Source: CANIGN01 sp041391385
GTDB lineage: Bacteria > Bdellovibrionota > UBA2428
Assembly (NCBI GenBank): GCA_041391385.1
Contig: JAWKOD010000003.1
Location: 496,001-560,000 of the forward strand
DNA: 64,000 bases
Direction: 5' to 3'
Positions 45,961 to 55,178 of the stretch are shown here, piece after piece. Numbering within the stretch: position 1 is the first letter of the stretch; each line of letters starts with the position of its first letter. The position numbers and the translations under genes are program-made. Below the pieces are notes generated by a model that saw nothing but the letters and a program-made list of their open reading frames with translations, did no database searches and had not been told where the DNA came from.

Positions 45961-46341
45961 ATGTCATCAATTCTCCCTGATAGAAAATACACAAAAGATC
46001 ACGAGTGGGCGCAATTAAACGGAAAAAACGTCATGATGGGCATTACCGATTTTGCTCAGAATTCACTCGGAGACGTTACCTATGTGCAACTACCAGAAAC
46101 GGGCAAGGCCTTCACTAAAGGTGAAATCATCGGCACTGTAGAAAGTGTCAAAGCTGTTTCAGATATTTACGCTCCAATAACTGGAAAAATTCTTCGCACA
46201 AACGCAGATGTTATTAACGATCCAAGCATTCTCAATCAAGACCCTTACGGCAAAGCTTGGCTTCTCGAGATGGAAGCTTCTGATGAATCCGAATTTCAAG
46301 AGCTCTTAGAGCCTGACGCCTACGGGCAGCACGCAGAATAA
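45961..46341 (+). CDS. gcvH: Glycine cleavage system H protein
   Basis: A 126-residue lipoyl carrier of the glycine cleavage complex. It shows RKYTKDHEWAQL, GITDFAQNSLGDVTYVQLPE, and the lipoylation lysine in GTVESVKAVSDIYAPITG. Residues then run NQDPYGKAWLLEME as in other H proteins. It is the first gene of an operon with both halves of glycine decarboxylase; gcvPA begins 15 bases after its stop. gcvT, usually upstream, is absent. Confidence 0.95.
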   Translation: MSSILPDRKYTKDHEWAQLNGKNVMMGITDFAQNSLGDVTYVQLPETGKAFTKGEIIGTVESVKAVSDIYAPITGKILRTNADVINDPSILNQDPYGKAWLLEMEASDESEFQELLEPDAYGQHAE

Positions 46342-46356
46342 AAACAAGGAGAATTT

Positions 46357-47724
46357 GTGCGCTATCTTCCACTTACGACCGAAGAAGAAAAAAGAATCTT
46401 ACAAAGCTGCGAAGAAGCCTCCTTCGAAACGCTCACGCGGGACATTCCAGAAAATTTAAGAATTAAGAAATTACTCAATTTACCTGAGCCACTTCACGAA
46501 GCTGAAATGCTTGAGCATATTCAAGAACTCGGCGAAAAAAATACGGCTCCCAAAATGTGCTCTCTTCTGGGGCAGGGGGCTTATGATCATACATGGCCCG
46601 CGGTTATAGACTATCTCGTTACCCGAGGAGAATTCTTAACCGCCTACACACCTTATCAACCTGAAGTTTCTCAAGGAACCCTACAAGCTATTTTTGAATT
46701 TCAATCTATGGTTTCAGAACTTTTTGGAATGGAAGTTTCAAACGCATCTCTCTACGATGGATCAACTGCACTCGTAGAAGCCATCCTTATGTCGGCACGC
46801 CTACAAGGAAAAAGCAGCGGACAAGTTCTCGTATCCGAAGGCGTTTATGATCGCACTCAAGAAATTTTAAAAACCTATCTCACCTCTCTCGGCTTTGAAC
46901 TTGTTACATGGCAAGCTTCTCACGAGGGCTTGGCTGAAGAAAAAACTCCCCTCATCACAAACCCAGTTGCCGTCGTCATGCAATCACCTAACAAATGGGG
47001 ACTTGTTGAAGATTGGAAACTCCTTAAAAAAACTGCCGACACTTTAAACACAAAAAGCATTGCGCACGTTTCGCACACTCACTCTCTTGCACTTTTTGAA
47101 AGCCCAGGCACTGCTGGGATTGATATCGCGAGTGGAGAGGGACAAAGTCTGGGAATCCCTATTGGTTTTGGTGGACCCTACCTGGGATTATTTACATGTT
47201 TGAAAAAAGATATTCGCCAAATGCCTGGACGCCTCGTGGGTAAAACTGTCGACGCGCGAAACAGAGAAGCCTATTGCGTAACACTCTCAACAAGAGAGCA
47301 ACATATCCGCAGAGAGAAAGCGACTTCAAACATCTGCTCCAATCAAAGTCTTATGGCTCTCAGGGCATGTATCTACATGGCCCTTTATGGCCCCGTAGGA
47401 ATAAAAAAAGTTGCAGACTCTTCAAGACGTGCTGCTACAGCCGCACGTGAAATTATCACAAAACAACTTAAAAATGCCAAAGGACTCAAAGTTCTGAATG
47501 GCACTCTTTTGAATGAGTTTTCTATTTTGTACTCTGCAGAAAATGAAAGAAAAGTTGAGAAACTTCAGGCCGCTGCTCTTTCTCAAAATGTCATTCTAGG
47601 ATTAAAAAACACGGCTCCCGTAAATAGCGGATTTAAAGGCGCCCTTAGCCTAGCCTTCACGGAGCGCTTTAAGAAAAAGAACGCCGAAAGCCTCGAAAAG
47701 ATTTTTGGAGAGTTAATCGTATGA
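46357..47724 (+). CDS. gcvPA: Glycine decarboxylase subunit 1
   Basis: A 455-residue N-terminal half of split glycine decarboxylase (P-protein). Features include LPLTTEEEKRILQSC, LGQGAYDHTWPAVIDYLVTR, FLTAYTPYQPEVSQGTLQAI, NASLYDGSTALVEA and YCVTLSTREQHIRREKATSN. The GTG at 46357 follows aaggag. Together with subunit 2 it decarboxylates glycine and loads methylamine onto GcvH. The stop overlaps the next ATG by four bases. Confidence 0.94.
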   Translation: MRYLPLTTEEEKRILQSCEEASFETLTRDIPENLRIKKLLNLPEPLHEAEMLEHIQELGEKNTAPKMCSLLGQGAYDHTWPAVIDYLVTRGEFLTAYTPYQPEVSQGTLQAIFEFQSMVSELFGMEVSNASLYDGSTALVEAILMSARLQGKSSGQVLVSEGVYDRTQEILKTYLTSLGFELVTWQASHEGLAEEKTPLITNPVAVVMQSPNKWGLVEDWKLLKKTADTLNTKSIAHVSHTHSLALFESPGTAGIDIASGEGQSLGIPIGFGGPYLGLFTCLKKDIRQMPGRLVGKTVDARNREAYCVTLSTREQHIRREKATSNICSNQSLMALRACIYMALYGPVGIKKVADSSRRAATAAREIITKQLKNAKGLKVLNGTLLNEFSILYSAENERKVEKLQAAALSQNVILGLKNTAPVNSGFKGALSLAFTERFKKKNAESLEKIFGELIV

Positions 47725-49205
47725 CAACAGCATCAGCAGCAAATTCAGGTTGGCCTCAAGCCAGCACGCTCCTAAAAGAGCAAAGTAAAAAAGGCCACGA
47801 AGGCTTTAGCCTTGCAGACAGTGAATTCCCTGAAGCTGAAAAAATTCCCACGACCCTCACCCGAAAGCATATTCCTGGACTCCCTGAACTAAGCGAGTTG
47901 GATGTTGTAAGACACTTCACTCGTCTTTCACAATTAAACTATTCAATTGATAGCGGTATGTACCCACTCGGCTCCTGCACTATGAAGTACAATCCTCGCA
48001 TCAATGAAGTTACGGGTTCACACCCTCTCTTTGCGCGACTTCACCCCTTAAGCCCAGACTCCACAGTACAAGGTGCAATGGAGTTAATGTGGAACCTTGA
48101 ATCACTCCTCAAAGAAATTTCTGGTTTTGAAAGAGTCTCTCTTATTCCAGCTGCAGGAGCTCAAGGAGAATACACGGGCCTTAAACTTATTCGCGCATAC
48201 CTAAAAGATAAAGGTATTAAAAACAACAAGATCCTTATTCCGGATTCTGCCCACGGAACAAACCCAGCAACCGCTGCAATGTGTGGTTTTGAAGTTGTGA
48301 GTCTTAAATCCAACGCAGAAGGTTTGCTAGACAAAGAAGTTGTCCTCAAACATTGCCAAGAGGGCGATGTCGCAGGAATCATGCTCACAAACCCAAACAC
48401 CTTGGGATTATTCGAAAGAGAAATTCAAACAATCTGTGAAATTGTTCACGACCACGGCGCTCTAGTTTACTGCGACGGGGCCAATATGAATGCAATGCTT
48501 GGTCTGACTCGCCCAGGTGATGCAGGAGTAGACGTGATGCACTTTAACCAACATAAAACATTTACGACTCCTCATGGTGGAGGAGGTCCAGGCTGCGGGG
48601 CTGTAGGAGTATGTGCAAAACTTATCCCTTACTTACCCACACCCCTTTTAAAGAAAAAAGATTCATCTTTTGCGTGGGAAGAAAATAGTGAAAAAAGCAT
48701 TGGTCCCATCAAAGACTTTCACGGGCATTTTATGATGATGCTTCGTTCATATACTTATATTCGAGAACTCGGGGCACCTGGCATCCAGAAAATCGGACGT
48801 CATGCGATTCTACTTGCAAATTATGTGCGGTGCCGCCTTGGAAAATCGTACGAAGTTGCATATCCCCGCCCCTGCATGCACGAAGTTGTCCTGAGCGATA
48901 AACTTCAGCAAAAGAATAAAATTAAAACTCTCGATATCGCCAAACGACTGCTCGATTTTGGATTTCACCCACCTACCGTTTATTTCCCCCTTATTGTTCC
49001 AGGAGCTCTTATGATTGAGCCCACTGAGACCGAAACCCTCGCAACAGTAGAAAAGTTCTGCGCTGTCATGGAACAAATTGCCAAAGAAGCCAGCGAAGAG
49101 AACGCTTTTGACAAGTACTTTAAAAACTCACCCAAGAGCCTTCCCTTTGCAAAAATTGACGAGACAAAAGCCGCTCGCGATCTCAAACTGACTTGGAATA
49201 ACTAG
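47721..49205 (+). CDS. gcvPB: Glycine decarboxylase subunit 2 (PLP subunit)
   Basis: A 494-residue C-terminal half of split P-protein. Motifs are YSIDSGMYPLGSCTMKYNPR, LIPAAGAQGEYTGLKLIRAY, PDSAHGTNPATAAMCGFEV, LTNPNTLGLFE, and the PLP-lysine region DVMHFNQHKTFTTPHGGGGP. Coupled to gcvPA by ATGA. Its 3' end overlaps a convergent gene (49183-49836, minus) by 23 bases. Confidence 0.95.
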   Translation: MTTASAANSGWPQASTLLKEQSKKGHEGFSLADSEFPEAEKIPTTLTRKHIPGLPELSELDVVRHFTRLSQLNYSIDSGMYPLGSCTMKYNPRINEVTGSHPLFARLHPLSPDSTVQGAMELMWNLESLLKEISGFERVSLIPAAGAQGEYTGLKLIRAYLKDKGIKNNKILIPDSAHGTNPATAAMCGFEVVSLKSNAEGLLDKEVVLKHCQEGDVAGIMLTNPNTLGLFEREIQTICEIVHDHGALVYCDGANMNAMLGLTRPGDAGVDVMHFNQHKTFTTPHGGGGPGCGAVGVCAKLIPYLPTPLLKKKDSSFAWEENSEKSIGPIKDFHGHFMMMLRSYTYIRELGAPGIQKIGRHAILLANYVRCRLGKSYEVAYPRPCMHEVVLSDKLQQKNKIKTLDIAKRLLDFGFHPPTVYFPLIVPGALMIEPTETETLATVEKFCAVMEQIAKEASEENAFDKYFKNSPKSLPFAKIDETKAARDLKLTWNN

Positions 49206-49836
49206 CGACAGCACTACTTACAAAGCGCTTTTGTGCCGATTGCTGCGATATTTCTCGCACGACCCATATGCTAGAAATTTTTTCATAGGTCCAATACTCC
49301 CTACGCCTACTTGGTCTGCCATCTTGGACGATTTGGCTATTTCGATATTTCACACACCTAACTGAGGCATCTATACAAACGGTGAACTCATCTGTCTCTC
49401 CATCTGCATGATTTCGCACATCGACAATCTTCATTGAGATAATTCGCGCATCCTTCCAATTTTCTTTTTCATTTCTTCTTTGCATAGAAATTATTTCTCG
49501 GCTCCAAACATCGTAGAGCGTGGGATGGAGTAATTTTTTTAAATCTTCTAACTTTTTAGCTCCCCAGGCACTTTGCACCTTAAAAAAGGTCTCTTGAATC
49601 ATATTAAGCAAGCTTGCCTCGCTCCACTCTGGTTCAAGTTTTTCCATTTCTATAAGAGCAGCTTTAACTTTTCTGTCCTTTCGCTTCTCTTTAAAGCGAA
49701 AAAAGATCACATATCCCATGGCCAAGGGATAAGTCCACCAATAAGCCTTACCCTTGTTAACCCCTCCAGCGCTGGCTTCCGCAAAGTTGCCGTAGGTGAA
49801 AAATAAAAAAATAAAAGCAACAAGCTTTTCGCTCAT
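49183..49836 (-). CDS. Tim44-like domain membrane protein
   Basis: A 217-residue protein with an N-terminal membrane/signal segment (KLVAFIFLFFTYGNFAEA), a second hydrophobic stretch (YPLAMGYVIFFRF), and a C-terminal ~130-residue Tim44/MRPL45-like domain (LLNMIQETFFKVQSAWGAKK, LLHPTLYDVW, FTVCIDASVRC, YWTYEKISSIWVV). Bacterial members are exported or membrane-bound with mostly unknown roles. It converges on gcvPB with a 23-base overlap. Confidence 0.75.
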   Translation of the reverse strand: MSEKLVAFIFLFFTYGNFAEASAGGVNKGKAYWWTYPLAMGYVIFFRFKEKRKDRKVKAALIEMEKLEPEWSEASLLNMIQETFFKVQSAWGAKKLEDLKKLLHPTLYDVWSREIISMQRRNEKENWKDARIISMKIVDVRNHADGETDEFTVCIDASVRCVKYRNSQIVQDGRPSRRREYWTYEKISSIWVVREISQQSAQKRFVSSAVASYSKSV

Positions 49837-50057
49837 ATCTCTTATTCGGCTTTTTTAGCTACGGTTTAACGAAAGACGAGAGCCTCTTTATAGCTAACCC
49901 CAAGCAAGCATAAACAACGCATTAGATATTTTTTGGCACTTCACTTCATGTCAACAAACAAAGGGGTGTAATTCAATGTGCGGATCTTCACTATAAGCCT
50001 TGAATTTCATAGTCGTTTCTGGGAGTTTAGTGAGCAGCCTACAATAGGGCATTTTTT

Positions 50058-50606
50058 ATGACTAAAAAAAACTATTTCCAAACCGCAGTTCTGACAATCT
50101 TACTCCTTAGCTTTAGTTCATGTACATCTACAAAGCGCTTAGAGCTTAAGGACTTTCAAAGCACTGTGATCGAAGGGCCTTGTCAGTTTGGTAGGCTCCC
50201 CTTTAATAAAGACCCCGAGCTTCCCCAGTCAGGCTATATTCCAACCGTTATTTGCGAAGCAAAATCGCAAGCACTCATGTCTCTCGGACAAGAGTGGATA
50301 GATTACGATTGGGCAGAAGTTTACTACGACGGCAAGGATCGTTTTGTCGCGATATTAGATTGGGCCATTGAAGGCGGATTTGCAGTTGTTCCCGTTCTAG
50401 AGTCTCTCGACAGAGGCAAAACATGGCATGGGATTTCAAAAATTGAAAAACCCCATTTTAGTGCCCGTATTACGAAGCTCAGCTTTGATGAAAATGGAAA
50501 TGGCGAAGTTGAAATCGAATGGGAGCCCAAAGACATCGTGCTTTCAAAGCTTTACTCCACAGATAACGGTAAAACATGGGGCGCAAACAAACAAAAAGTA
50601 AATTAA
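50058..50606 (+). CDS. Putative lipoprotein with two Asp-box (BNR) motifs
   Basis: A 182-residue protein with a lipoprotein signal (TILLLSFSSC, lipid-modified cysteine about residue 22). The mature part carries two Asp-box motifs, SLDRGKTWHGI and STDNGKTWGA, which form beta-hairpin turns in sialidase-like beta-propellers. Only two repeats are present, too few for a propeller, so it may be a small beta-sandwich or oligomerise. Function unknown. Single gene, followed after ~60 bases by a GT39 gene. Confidence 0.7.
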   Translation: MTKKNYFQTAVLTILLLSFSSCTSTKRLELKDFQSTVIEGPCQFGRLPFNKDPELPQSGYIPTVICEAKSQALMSLGQEWIDYDWAEVYYDGKDRFVAILDWAIEGGFAVVPVLESLDRGKTWHGISKIEKPHFSARITKLSFDENGNGEVEIEWEPKDIVLSKLYSTDNGKTWGANKQKVN

Positions 50607-50664
50607 TCTAGCGCAACGCTCTCTTCGCCTTGAAAGCTCCCCGTGAGGGCTCTAATCTTAGAAC

Positions 50665-52152
50665 GTGGCCTTTCTACTCTGCTCCTCGTTACTTATTTTT
50701 GTATTAAGGCTCTGGCTTTCGCTTTATGCGGGAGTCCACCCCGACGAAGCCTATTATTGGGTATGGGCACAAAACCTACACTTGGGATATTACGACCACC
50801 CACCGATGGTGGCCTACCTCATACGTATTAGCCAAAGTATTTTTGAATTTATTTTTGGAAATAATTTCGAGGGCTCTAAAAGCAGTCTCTTTTTAAGTTT
50901 TCGTTGGCTTCCGGGTCTTTTAGGTTATGTCGGATTACCAATACTTATTGGGTCTTCTATCCAACAGATTCAACGTAAATCTTTGAGCATGTCTCAAGTA
51001 TTTGCCCTGCTCTCCACTCCACTTGTTATATTCGGAGCACAAATTATAACTCCTGACCTACCCCTTACTCTTGTTTGGGCCGCATCCTTTTTACTTGCGC
51101 TTCGGATGAATCGAAAACTTCGACACAAACTTCGTCCGGGCATGGCCACTCCCTTTTCTTGGTACTTTAGTATTTGGATGGGTATTCTTTGGGCACTCGG
51201 TGCTTATTCAAAGTACACAGCCATATTTCTCCCTCTTCTTTTTATTATTTCAGGCGCAGGCTTTTGGAACACATTAGTTGCAGGACTTATTTGTATCTGT
51301 GCAACTACACCCTACTTTTACTGGACCTTTACCGAAGCCATGCAGAATAGAATGGGAATTTTTTATCAACTCGATAGAGGAACAAATATTCTAGGTACCG
51401 AGGCAAAGCTTAAATATGTCGGCGATATGTGGGCTGCCCAATTACTTTTTTGGAGTCCCGCTTTTGTCTTAGATTATTTGTATACCCTCGGAAGAAAACG
51501 ATCCTTTTCCTGGTCAATGGCTGCGTGGATTTTTCTGCCACTTTTCTTTTTTTCCATTACCGGCTTAAGAAATCGCCCCGAAGCAAACTGGCCTGTTATG
51601 GGAGGTATTGCACTTGCTGTTTTGGTACTTTCCAGACACTCTAAGCATCCCTTACGACTCTTTTGGTTTACTGGAATTAATTACGCCTGCTTGATACTTG
51701 CTCTATGGGCCATGCTCAACCAAGCGACTCTTGGCAAACTTATTGCTCCCTTCAACCAATCCCTTGGTGAGAAACTTCAATCTAAAGTTTCTCGAATAGA
51801 AGAATTTAGAGGCTGGGATAACCTTCGTAATCTTGTATTTGAATCAACACTCACTGACGAAGAACCTATTCTAGTAGAAAAATACCACGTTATATCTCCA
51901 CTTATATTCTTTGATCGTATTGCCAAAAAAGAAGAAAAACTTGGCGACCGACTCAAAATTGATCTCATCCCCGGAAAGTCAGTCTCTCAGTACCATTTTG
52001 AAAAAAATTATATCCCTGGAAATCCCAAAAGTTTTTGGTTCTTGAGAAAAGGAGAAGCTTATCCTGATGCAAAAAACTGTGAGCGCCGACAAACCTTCAT
52101 CAAAGCTGATCCTATCGGAGAAGTCTTTTCATTGTTTAAATGTCGGACTTGA
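50665..52152 (+). CDS. GT39/ArnT-like membrane glycosyltransferase
   Basis: A 495-residue polytopic protein of the PMT_2/ArnT type that uses lipid-linked sugars in the periplasm. The catalytic acidic loop reads YAGVHPDEAYYWVWAQ, followed by LGYYDHPPMVAYLIR. About ten membrane helices follow (for example VFALLSTPLVIFGAQIITPD). The C-terminal ~120 residues are soluble. Start is GTG 50665. Acceptor unknown; it could modify lipid A, a protein or a surface glycan. An epimerase gene follows after 32 bases. Confidence 0.83.
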   Translation: MAFLLCSSLLIFVLRLWLSLYAGVHPDEAYYWVWAQNLHLGYYDHPPMVAYLIRISQSIFEFIFGNNFEGSKSSLFLSFRWLPGLLGYVGLPILIGSSIQQIQRKSLSMSQVFALLSTPLVIFGAQIITPDLPLTLVWAASFLLALRMNRKLRHKLRPGMATPFSWYFSIWMGILWALGAYSKYTAIFLPLLFIISGAGFWNTLVAGLICICATTPYFYWTFTEAMQNRMGIFYQLDRGTNILGTEAKLKYVGDMWAAQLLFWSPAFVLDYLYTLGRKRSFSWSMAAWIFLPLFFFSITGLRNRPEANWPVMGGIALAVLVLSRHSKHPLRLFWFTGINYACLILALWAMLNQATLGKLIAPFNQSLGEKLQSKVSRIEEFRGWDNLRNLVFESTLTDEEPILVEKYHVISPLIFFDRIAKKEEKLGDRLKIDLIPGKSVSQYHFEKNYIPGNPKSFWFLRKGEAYPDAKNCERRQTFIKADPIGEVFSLFKCRT

Positions 52153-52184
52153 TTTTTCACTCTATAAAGCCATAAGCTAAAGAC

Positions 52185-53198
52185 ATGAAAACTCTTGTTA
52201 CAGGTGGAGCGGGCTTTATTGGAAGCCATCTTGTAGACACACTCCTAGAAGACGGACACCACGTCTTTGTAGTTGATAATTACTATTCAGGTCGCGACAA
52301 AAATCTTGATCAAGCTCGAAAAATTGCTGCTCGAAAAAATCTACAGCTTGAAACCTTTGATGCAGATATCTCGAATGCGCTCATTTGGAGCAAGGTTCCT
52401 GCCGTAGATGCCGTTTTTCATACAGCCGCACAAACATCTGTCACTGTAAGCGTCAAAGAAAGCCACCGAGACTTTTCATGGAACGTATTAGCTTCAAAGT
52501 TCATCATTGATTACATGCGCGCAAACTCAGTAAAACACTTCCTTTATACAAATACAGCAGGCGCACTTTACGGAGTTCCCAGCCAAATACCCACTCCCGA
52601 GACACACACCCTCTACCCAACCTCTCCTTACGGAGCGACAAAATCTTTTTTTGAAACCTATATACGTGCTCTTACTGTTAGTCTTAAGTCTGAAGGCGTT
52701 TACTCTAACAAACCTCAAGATCATAATTATTTTACCTGGGCTTCTCTACGCTTAGGCAATGTTTACGGCCCAAGACAAATAACAAAAGGCGAAGCAGGAG
52801 TTGTTCCTATCTTCATTGAAAAGTTACTCGCTAATTCTACTCCAACCATTTTTGGAAGTGGAAAAGAAACGCGTGACTACGTTCACGTAGCAGACGTTGT
52901 CTCAGCTTTTATGCATATTTTTAAACTTCAGCAACAGTCACCTATCGACGACGCCTACAATGTAGGCACTGGTCAAGAGACTCAAACCCAAGAAGTTTTC
53001 GAGTATGTAAAAAACAACATGCAGGGGAAAACTCAAACAGATAAATCCATATGTGCCCCGCTTCGGCCGGGCGAACTTGAAAGAAGTTGTCTTGATATTT
53101 CAAAACTCAAAAAGCTAGGTTGGTCACCCCTGTGGTCATTCAAGGACGGTGTCAAAGATACTGTTGAGCATTATCTTGAGTTTGAAAAACAAAGTTAA
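52185..53198 (+). CDS. NAD-dependent nucleotide-sugar epimerase (GalE-like)
   Basis: A 337-residue extended SDR with VTGGAGFIGSHLVDTLLEDG, VVDNYYSGRDKNL, FHTAAQTSVTVSVKE, the catalytic YxxxK in YPTSPYGATKSFFE, LRLGNVYGPRQ, GSGKETRDYVHVADVV and RPGELERSCLDISK. It is most like UDP-glucose/UDP-GlcNAc 4-epimerases; specificity unresolved. It lies just downstream of the GT39 gene and may supply its sugar. Confidence 0.82.
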   Translation: MKTLVTGGAGFIGSHLVDTLLEDGHHVFVVDNYYSGRDKNLDQARKIAARKNLQLETFDADISNALIWSKVPAVDAVFHTAAQTSVTVSVKESHRDFSWNVLASKFIIDYMRANSVKHFLYTNTAGALYGVPSQIPTPETHTLYPTSPYGATKSFFETYIRALTVSLKSEGVYSNKPQDHNYFTWASLRLGNVYGPRQITKGEAGVVPIFIEKLLANSTPTIFGSGKETRDYVHVADVVSAFMHIFKLQQQSPIDDAYNVGTGQETQTQEVFEYVKNNMQGKTQTDKSICAPLRPGELERSCLDISKLKKLGWSPLWSFKDGVKDTVEHYLEFEKQS

Positions 53199-53274
53199 TT
53201 CATTGTATTTTATAGGGAAACACTGCTTCAAAGATCTCCTCTTGAAAGCCGTAGAATCCGATTTACGGCTGGTG

Positions 53275-53280
53275 TATAAT
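53275..53280 (+). promoter_or_regulatory. Consensus -10 element upstream of the RRM gene
   Basis: A perfect TATAAT preceded by TG, 77 bases before the RRM-protein ATG. The best -35 candidate at 17 bases spacing (tagaat, 53252-53257) is weak. Transcription starting near 53287 would give a ~70-base leader containing the ribosome-site hairpin. Confidence 0.55.
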
Positions 53281-53319
53281 GGAGAGGCATCTAAGTGTCC
53301 TGGCCAATAACTGTCCCGT

Positions 53320-53349
53320 CCTCTTAGGTAGCACTAAAAGCCTAGGAGG
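53320..53349 (+). promoter_or_regulatory. Hairpin that encloses the ribosome-binding site of the RRM gene
   Basis: cctcttagg (53320-53328) can pair with cctaggagg (53341-53349) over nine base pairs, including one U-G wobble, with a 12-base loop. The right arm contains the AGGAGG ribosome site, seven bases before the ATG at 53357. Folding would hide the site; warming, a protein or an alternative fold could expose it. Autoregulation by the RRM protein is a natural model. Confidence 0.65.
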
Positions 53350-53356
53350 TATTTTT

Positions 53357-53716
53357 ATGGCTAAGAAACTATTTGTTGGAAACCTACCCTTCTCAATTAC
53401 TGAAGCAACTTTGACTGAAGCATTTTCTGCTTGTGGCTCAGTGGAATCTGCAAAGATTGTAACTGATCGCGACACAGGAAGAAGCAAAGGTTTTGGTTTT
53501 GTAGAAATGTCTACAGAAGAAGAAGCTACACAAGCTATCAGCAAACTTAACAATGCTGAACTTGAAGGAAGAGCGATAAGCGTAAGCGAAGCTCGCCCTC
53601 AAGCTCCCCGCACAGGTGGTGGTGGCGGACGCAGCGCTGGCGGTGGTCGCGGTGGCTACAGTGGCGGCGGCGGTGGTCGTGGCGGTTACGGCGGTGGCGG
53701 CGGAAATCGCTATTAA
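53357..53716 (+). CDS. Glycine-rich RRM RNA-binding protein
   Basis: A 119-residue protein. Residues 1-80 form an RNA-recognition motif with RNP2 KKLFVGNLPFSI and RNP1 RSKGFGFVEM, and the C-terminus is a Gly/Arg/Tyr-rich tail (GGGGGRSAGGGRGGYSGG). This is the layout of bacterial Rbp proteins and plant cold-inducible GRPs, which act as RNA chaperones. The ATG at 53357 is chosen over upstream in-frame codons because AGGAGG lies seven bases before it. A strong terminator follows, so it is a single-gene transcript. Confidence 0.93.
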   Translation: MAKKLFVGNLPFSITEATLTEAFSACGSVESAKIVTDRDTGRSKGFGFVEMSTEEEATQAISKLNNAELEGRAISVSEARPQAPRTGGGGGRSAGGGRGGYSGGGGGRGGYGGGGGNRY

Positions 53717-53740
53717 GCTAAGAACATAAACCAATATAAA

Positions 53741-53777
53741 AAAGCCCAGCTACTCTAATAGGTAGCTGGGCTTTTTG
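53741..53777. terminator. Rho-independent terminator after the RRM gene
   Basis: A 13-base perfect stem, aaagcccagctac (53741-53753) with gtagctgggcttt (53762-53774), loop of eight, followed by TTTTTG-type T-rich sequence. The preceding A-run could make it work also for the converging histidine kinase gene on the minus strand. Confidence 0.92.
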
Positions 53778-53810
53778 CTTTTAAGATTCTATAGATTTCA
53801 TAAACAAAAT

Positions 53811-55127
53811 CTAAATAAAATGAATTTCAATGACAGTTCCCTCTGCGCTGCTTTCCAAAATAAACTGCCATGAATTTCTATCACATAAGGTTTTAACCCA
53901 CGCCAAACCGAGTCCAGTTCCGCTCGCACTGCTATTAAAAGGCTCTCCAACTCGCTGAAGAACTTTTTCAGGAATTCCCTCACCGCGATCTTTAACACTA
54001 AAAACTGCATCGTGAACATTCACTTCAACAAAATCTGTAGAATACTTAAGTGCATTTAAAATAATGTTCTGAATAACTTGTTCTAAATGAGGGCGATGTG
54101 CTTGAAGAGCAAAATTCCCTGTCTGATTGAGTTTGATTCTATTTGGATAAAGGTGTTCTAAGCTGGCTGAAATCTCTCGGGCTATTTCTCCTAAAAGAAG
54201 TTCATGTTTTTCGAGTCTAGCTGGCTCGGTTTGTTGAAAGCGCGACCAGTTTAAGAAAGACCCAATTGTTTCACTTAACCTATCAACTTCGTGAACAATT
54301 TCTTCAAGTTGTTGTTTTACAGAGTCTTCCTTCACTTCTAACAACAAGGACTCTGTGCCTGCTCGAATAACTGCCAAAGGTGTTTTGAGCTCATGAGCCA
54401 TCTGAGAAAGGGTTGCTTCATTTATTTTTATTCGTCCCACAAATCGCGCACGAAGCTCAACCAAAGAAGACAAAAGGTCGTTAAAGGCATCTTTGTCGTT
54501 AGACGCCTGCACCCATTTAGAGAAAATTTCCTCCGACCCCTTTCTCTCGTCTAAATCTCTAGAAAAAGTTCTCAAATCAATCGCAAGCTCAGATAACGGC
54601 CTTAAGAGCGCTTTACTAATAAAGTAACTAGCTGCCGCTACGCCAAAGAGTAAAACTATAACAATAAGAAAAGCTCTGGCAGCCAAAGAATCCCACTCGG
54701 CGTTTTCTTGGTCTATCAGCATACCAATTTGAATCCATCGCTCCCCTCCGTGAGTTCTTAAATTAAGAAGTCGTACCTTGTGGTCACCAGTAGCAGTAGT
54801 AATCCACTTCTCTTTTGGCTTAATTACAGTTGTGCCAAATAAGATTTGAGCATTCGGGTTCCTAAAACGAAGATTAAGGTAACGGTCGTAGACTGAAAGA
54901 AATGCAACCGTTTCCCTTGTCCCCAGGGCTTTAGAAACCTGACTCTGTACGGCTTCGAAACGTGACTCAAAGACCCCACTTGCCAATAAGCTTGTAGCTA
55001 AAACCTCTACTTGTTGATCAATAAGGCGCGAGCGCTCTCTTTTAAAAAACAGGACAAGTTCGCTTGTAGTAATAACTGCAAATAGACCAATGCCAATAAA
55101 AAGAATTAAGAATATTTTCTTACGCAA
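53811..55127 (-). CDS. Membrane sensor histidine kinase
   Basis: A 438-residue kinase. It has two membrane helices (ILFIGIGLFAVITTSELVLF at the N-terminus; FLIVIVLLFGVAAASYFISK near residue 165) flanking a ~130-residue periplasmic sensor. Then come a HAMP-like linker, the phosphoacceptor histidine in LSQMAHELKTPLAVIRAG, and the ATPase domain with NALKYS, VKDRGEGIPEKV and GTGLGLAWVK. No response regulator gene is adjacent; its stop lies near the RRM terminator and it follows fliA by about 50 bases on the same strand, so a motility link is possible. Confidence 0.9.
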   Translation of the reverse strand: MRKKIFLILFIGIGLFAVITTSELVLFFKRERSRLIDQQVEVLATSLLASGVFESRFEAVQSQVSKALGTRETVAFLSVYDRYLNLRFRNPNAQILFGTTVIKPKEKWITTATGDHKVRLLNLRTHGGERWIQIGMLIDQENAEWDSLAARAFLIVIVLLFGVAAASYFISKALLRPLSELAIDLRTFSRDLDERKGSEEIFSKWVQASNDKDAFNDLLSSLVELRARFVGRIKINEATLSQMAHELKTPLAVIRAGTESLLLEVKEDSVKQQLEEIVHEVDRLSETIGSFLNWSRFQQTEPARLEKHELLLGEIAREISASLEHLYPNRIKLNQTGNFALQAHRPHLEQVIQNIILNALKYSTDFVEVNVHDAVFSVKDRGEGIPEKVLQRVGEPFNSSASGTGLGLAWVKTLCDRNSWQFILESSAEGTVIEIHFI

Positions 55128-55178
55128 AGCCCTGCCAGATTAGCACAAATGAATTGTCTTACAGAACGTAAAAAGTTC

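Noticed and set aside
53263..53734. Minus-strand frames across the RRM gene
   Set aside because: They are the complement of a clear RRM gene; Ala/Thr-rich content reflects the Gly-rich codons on the other strand.
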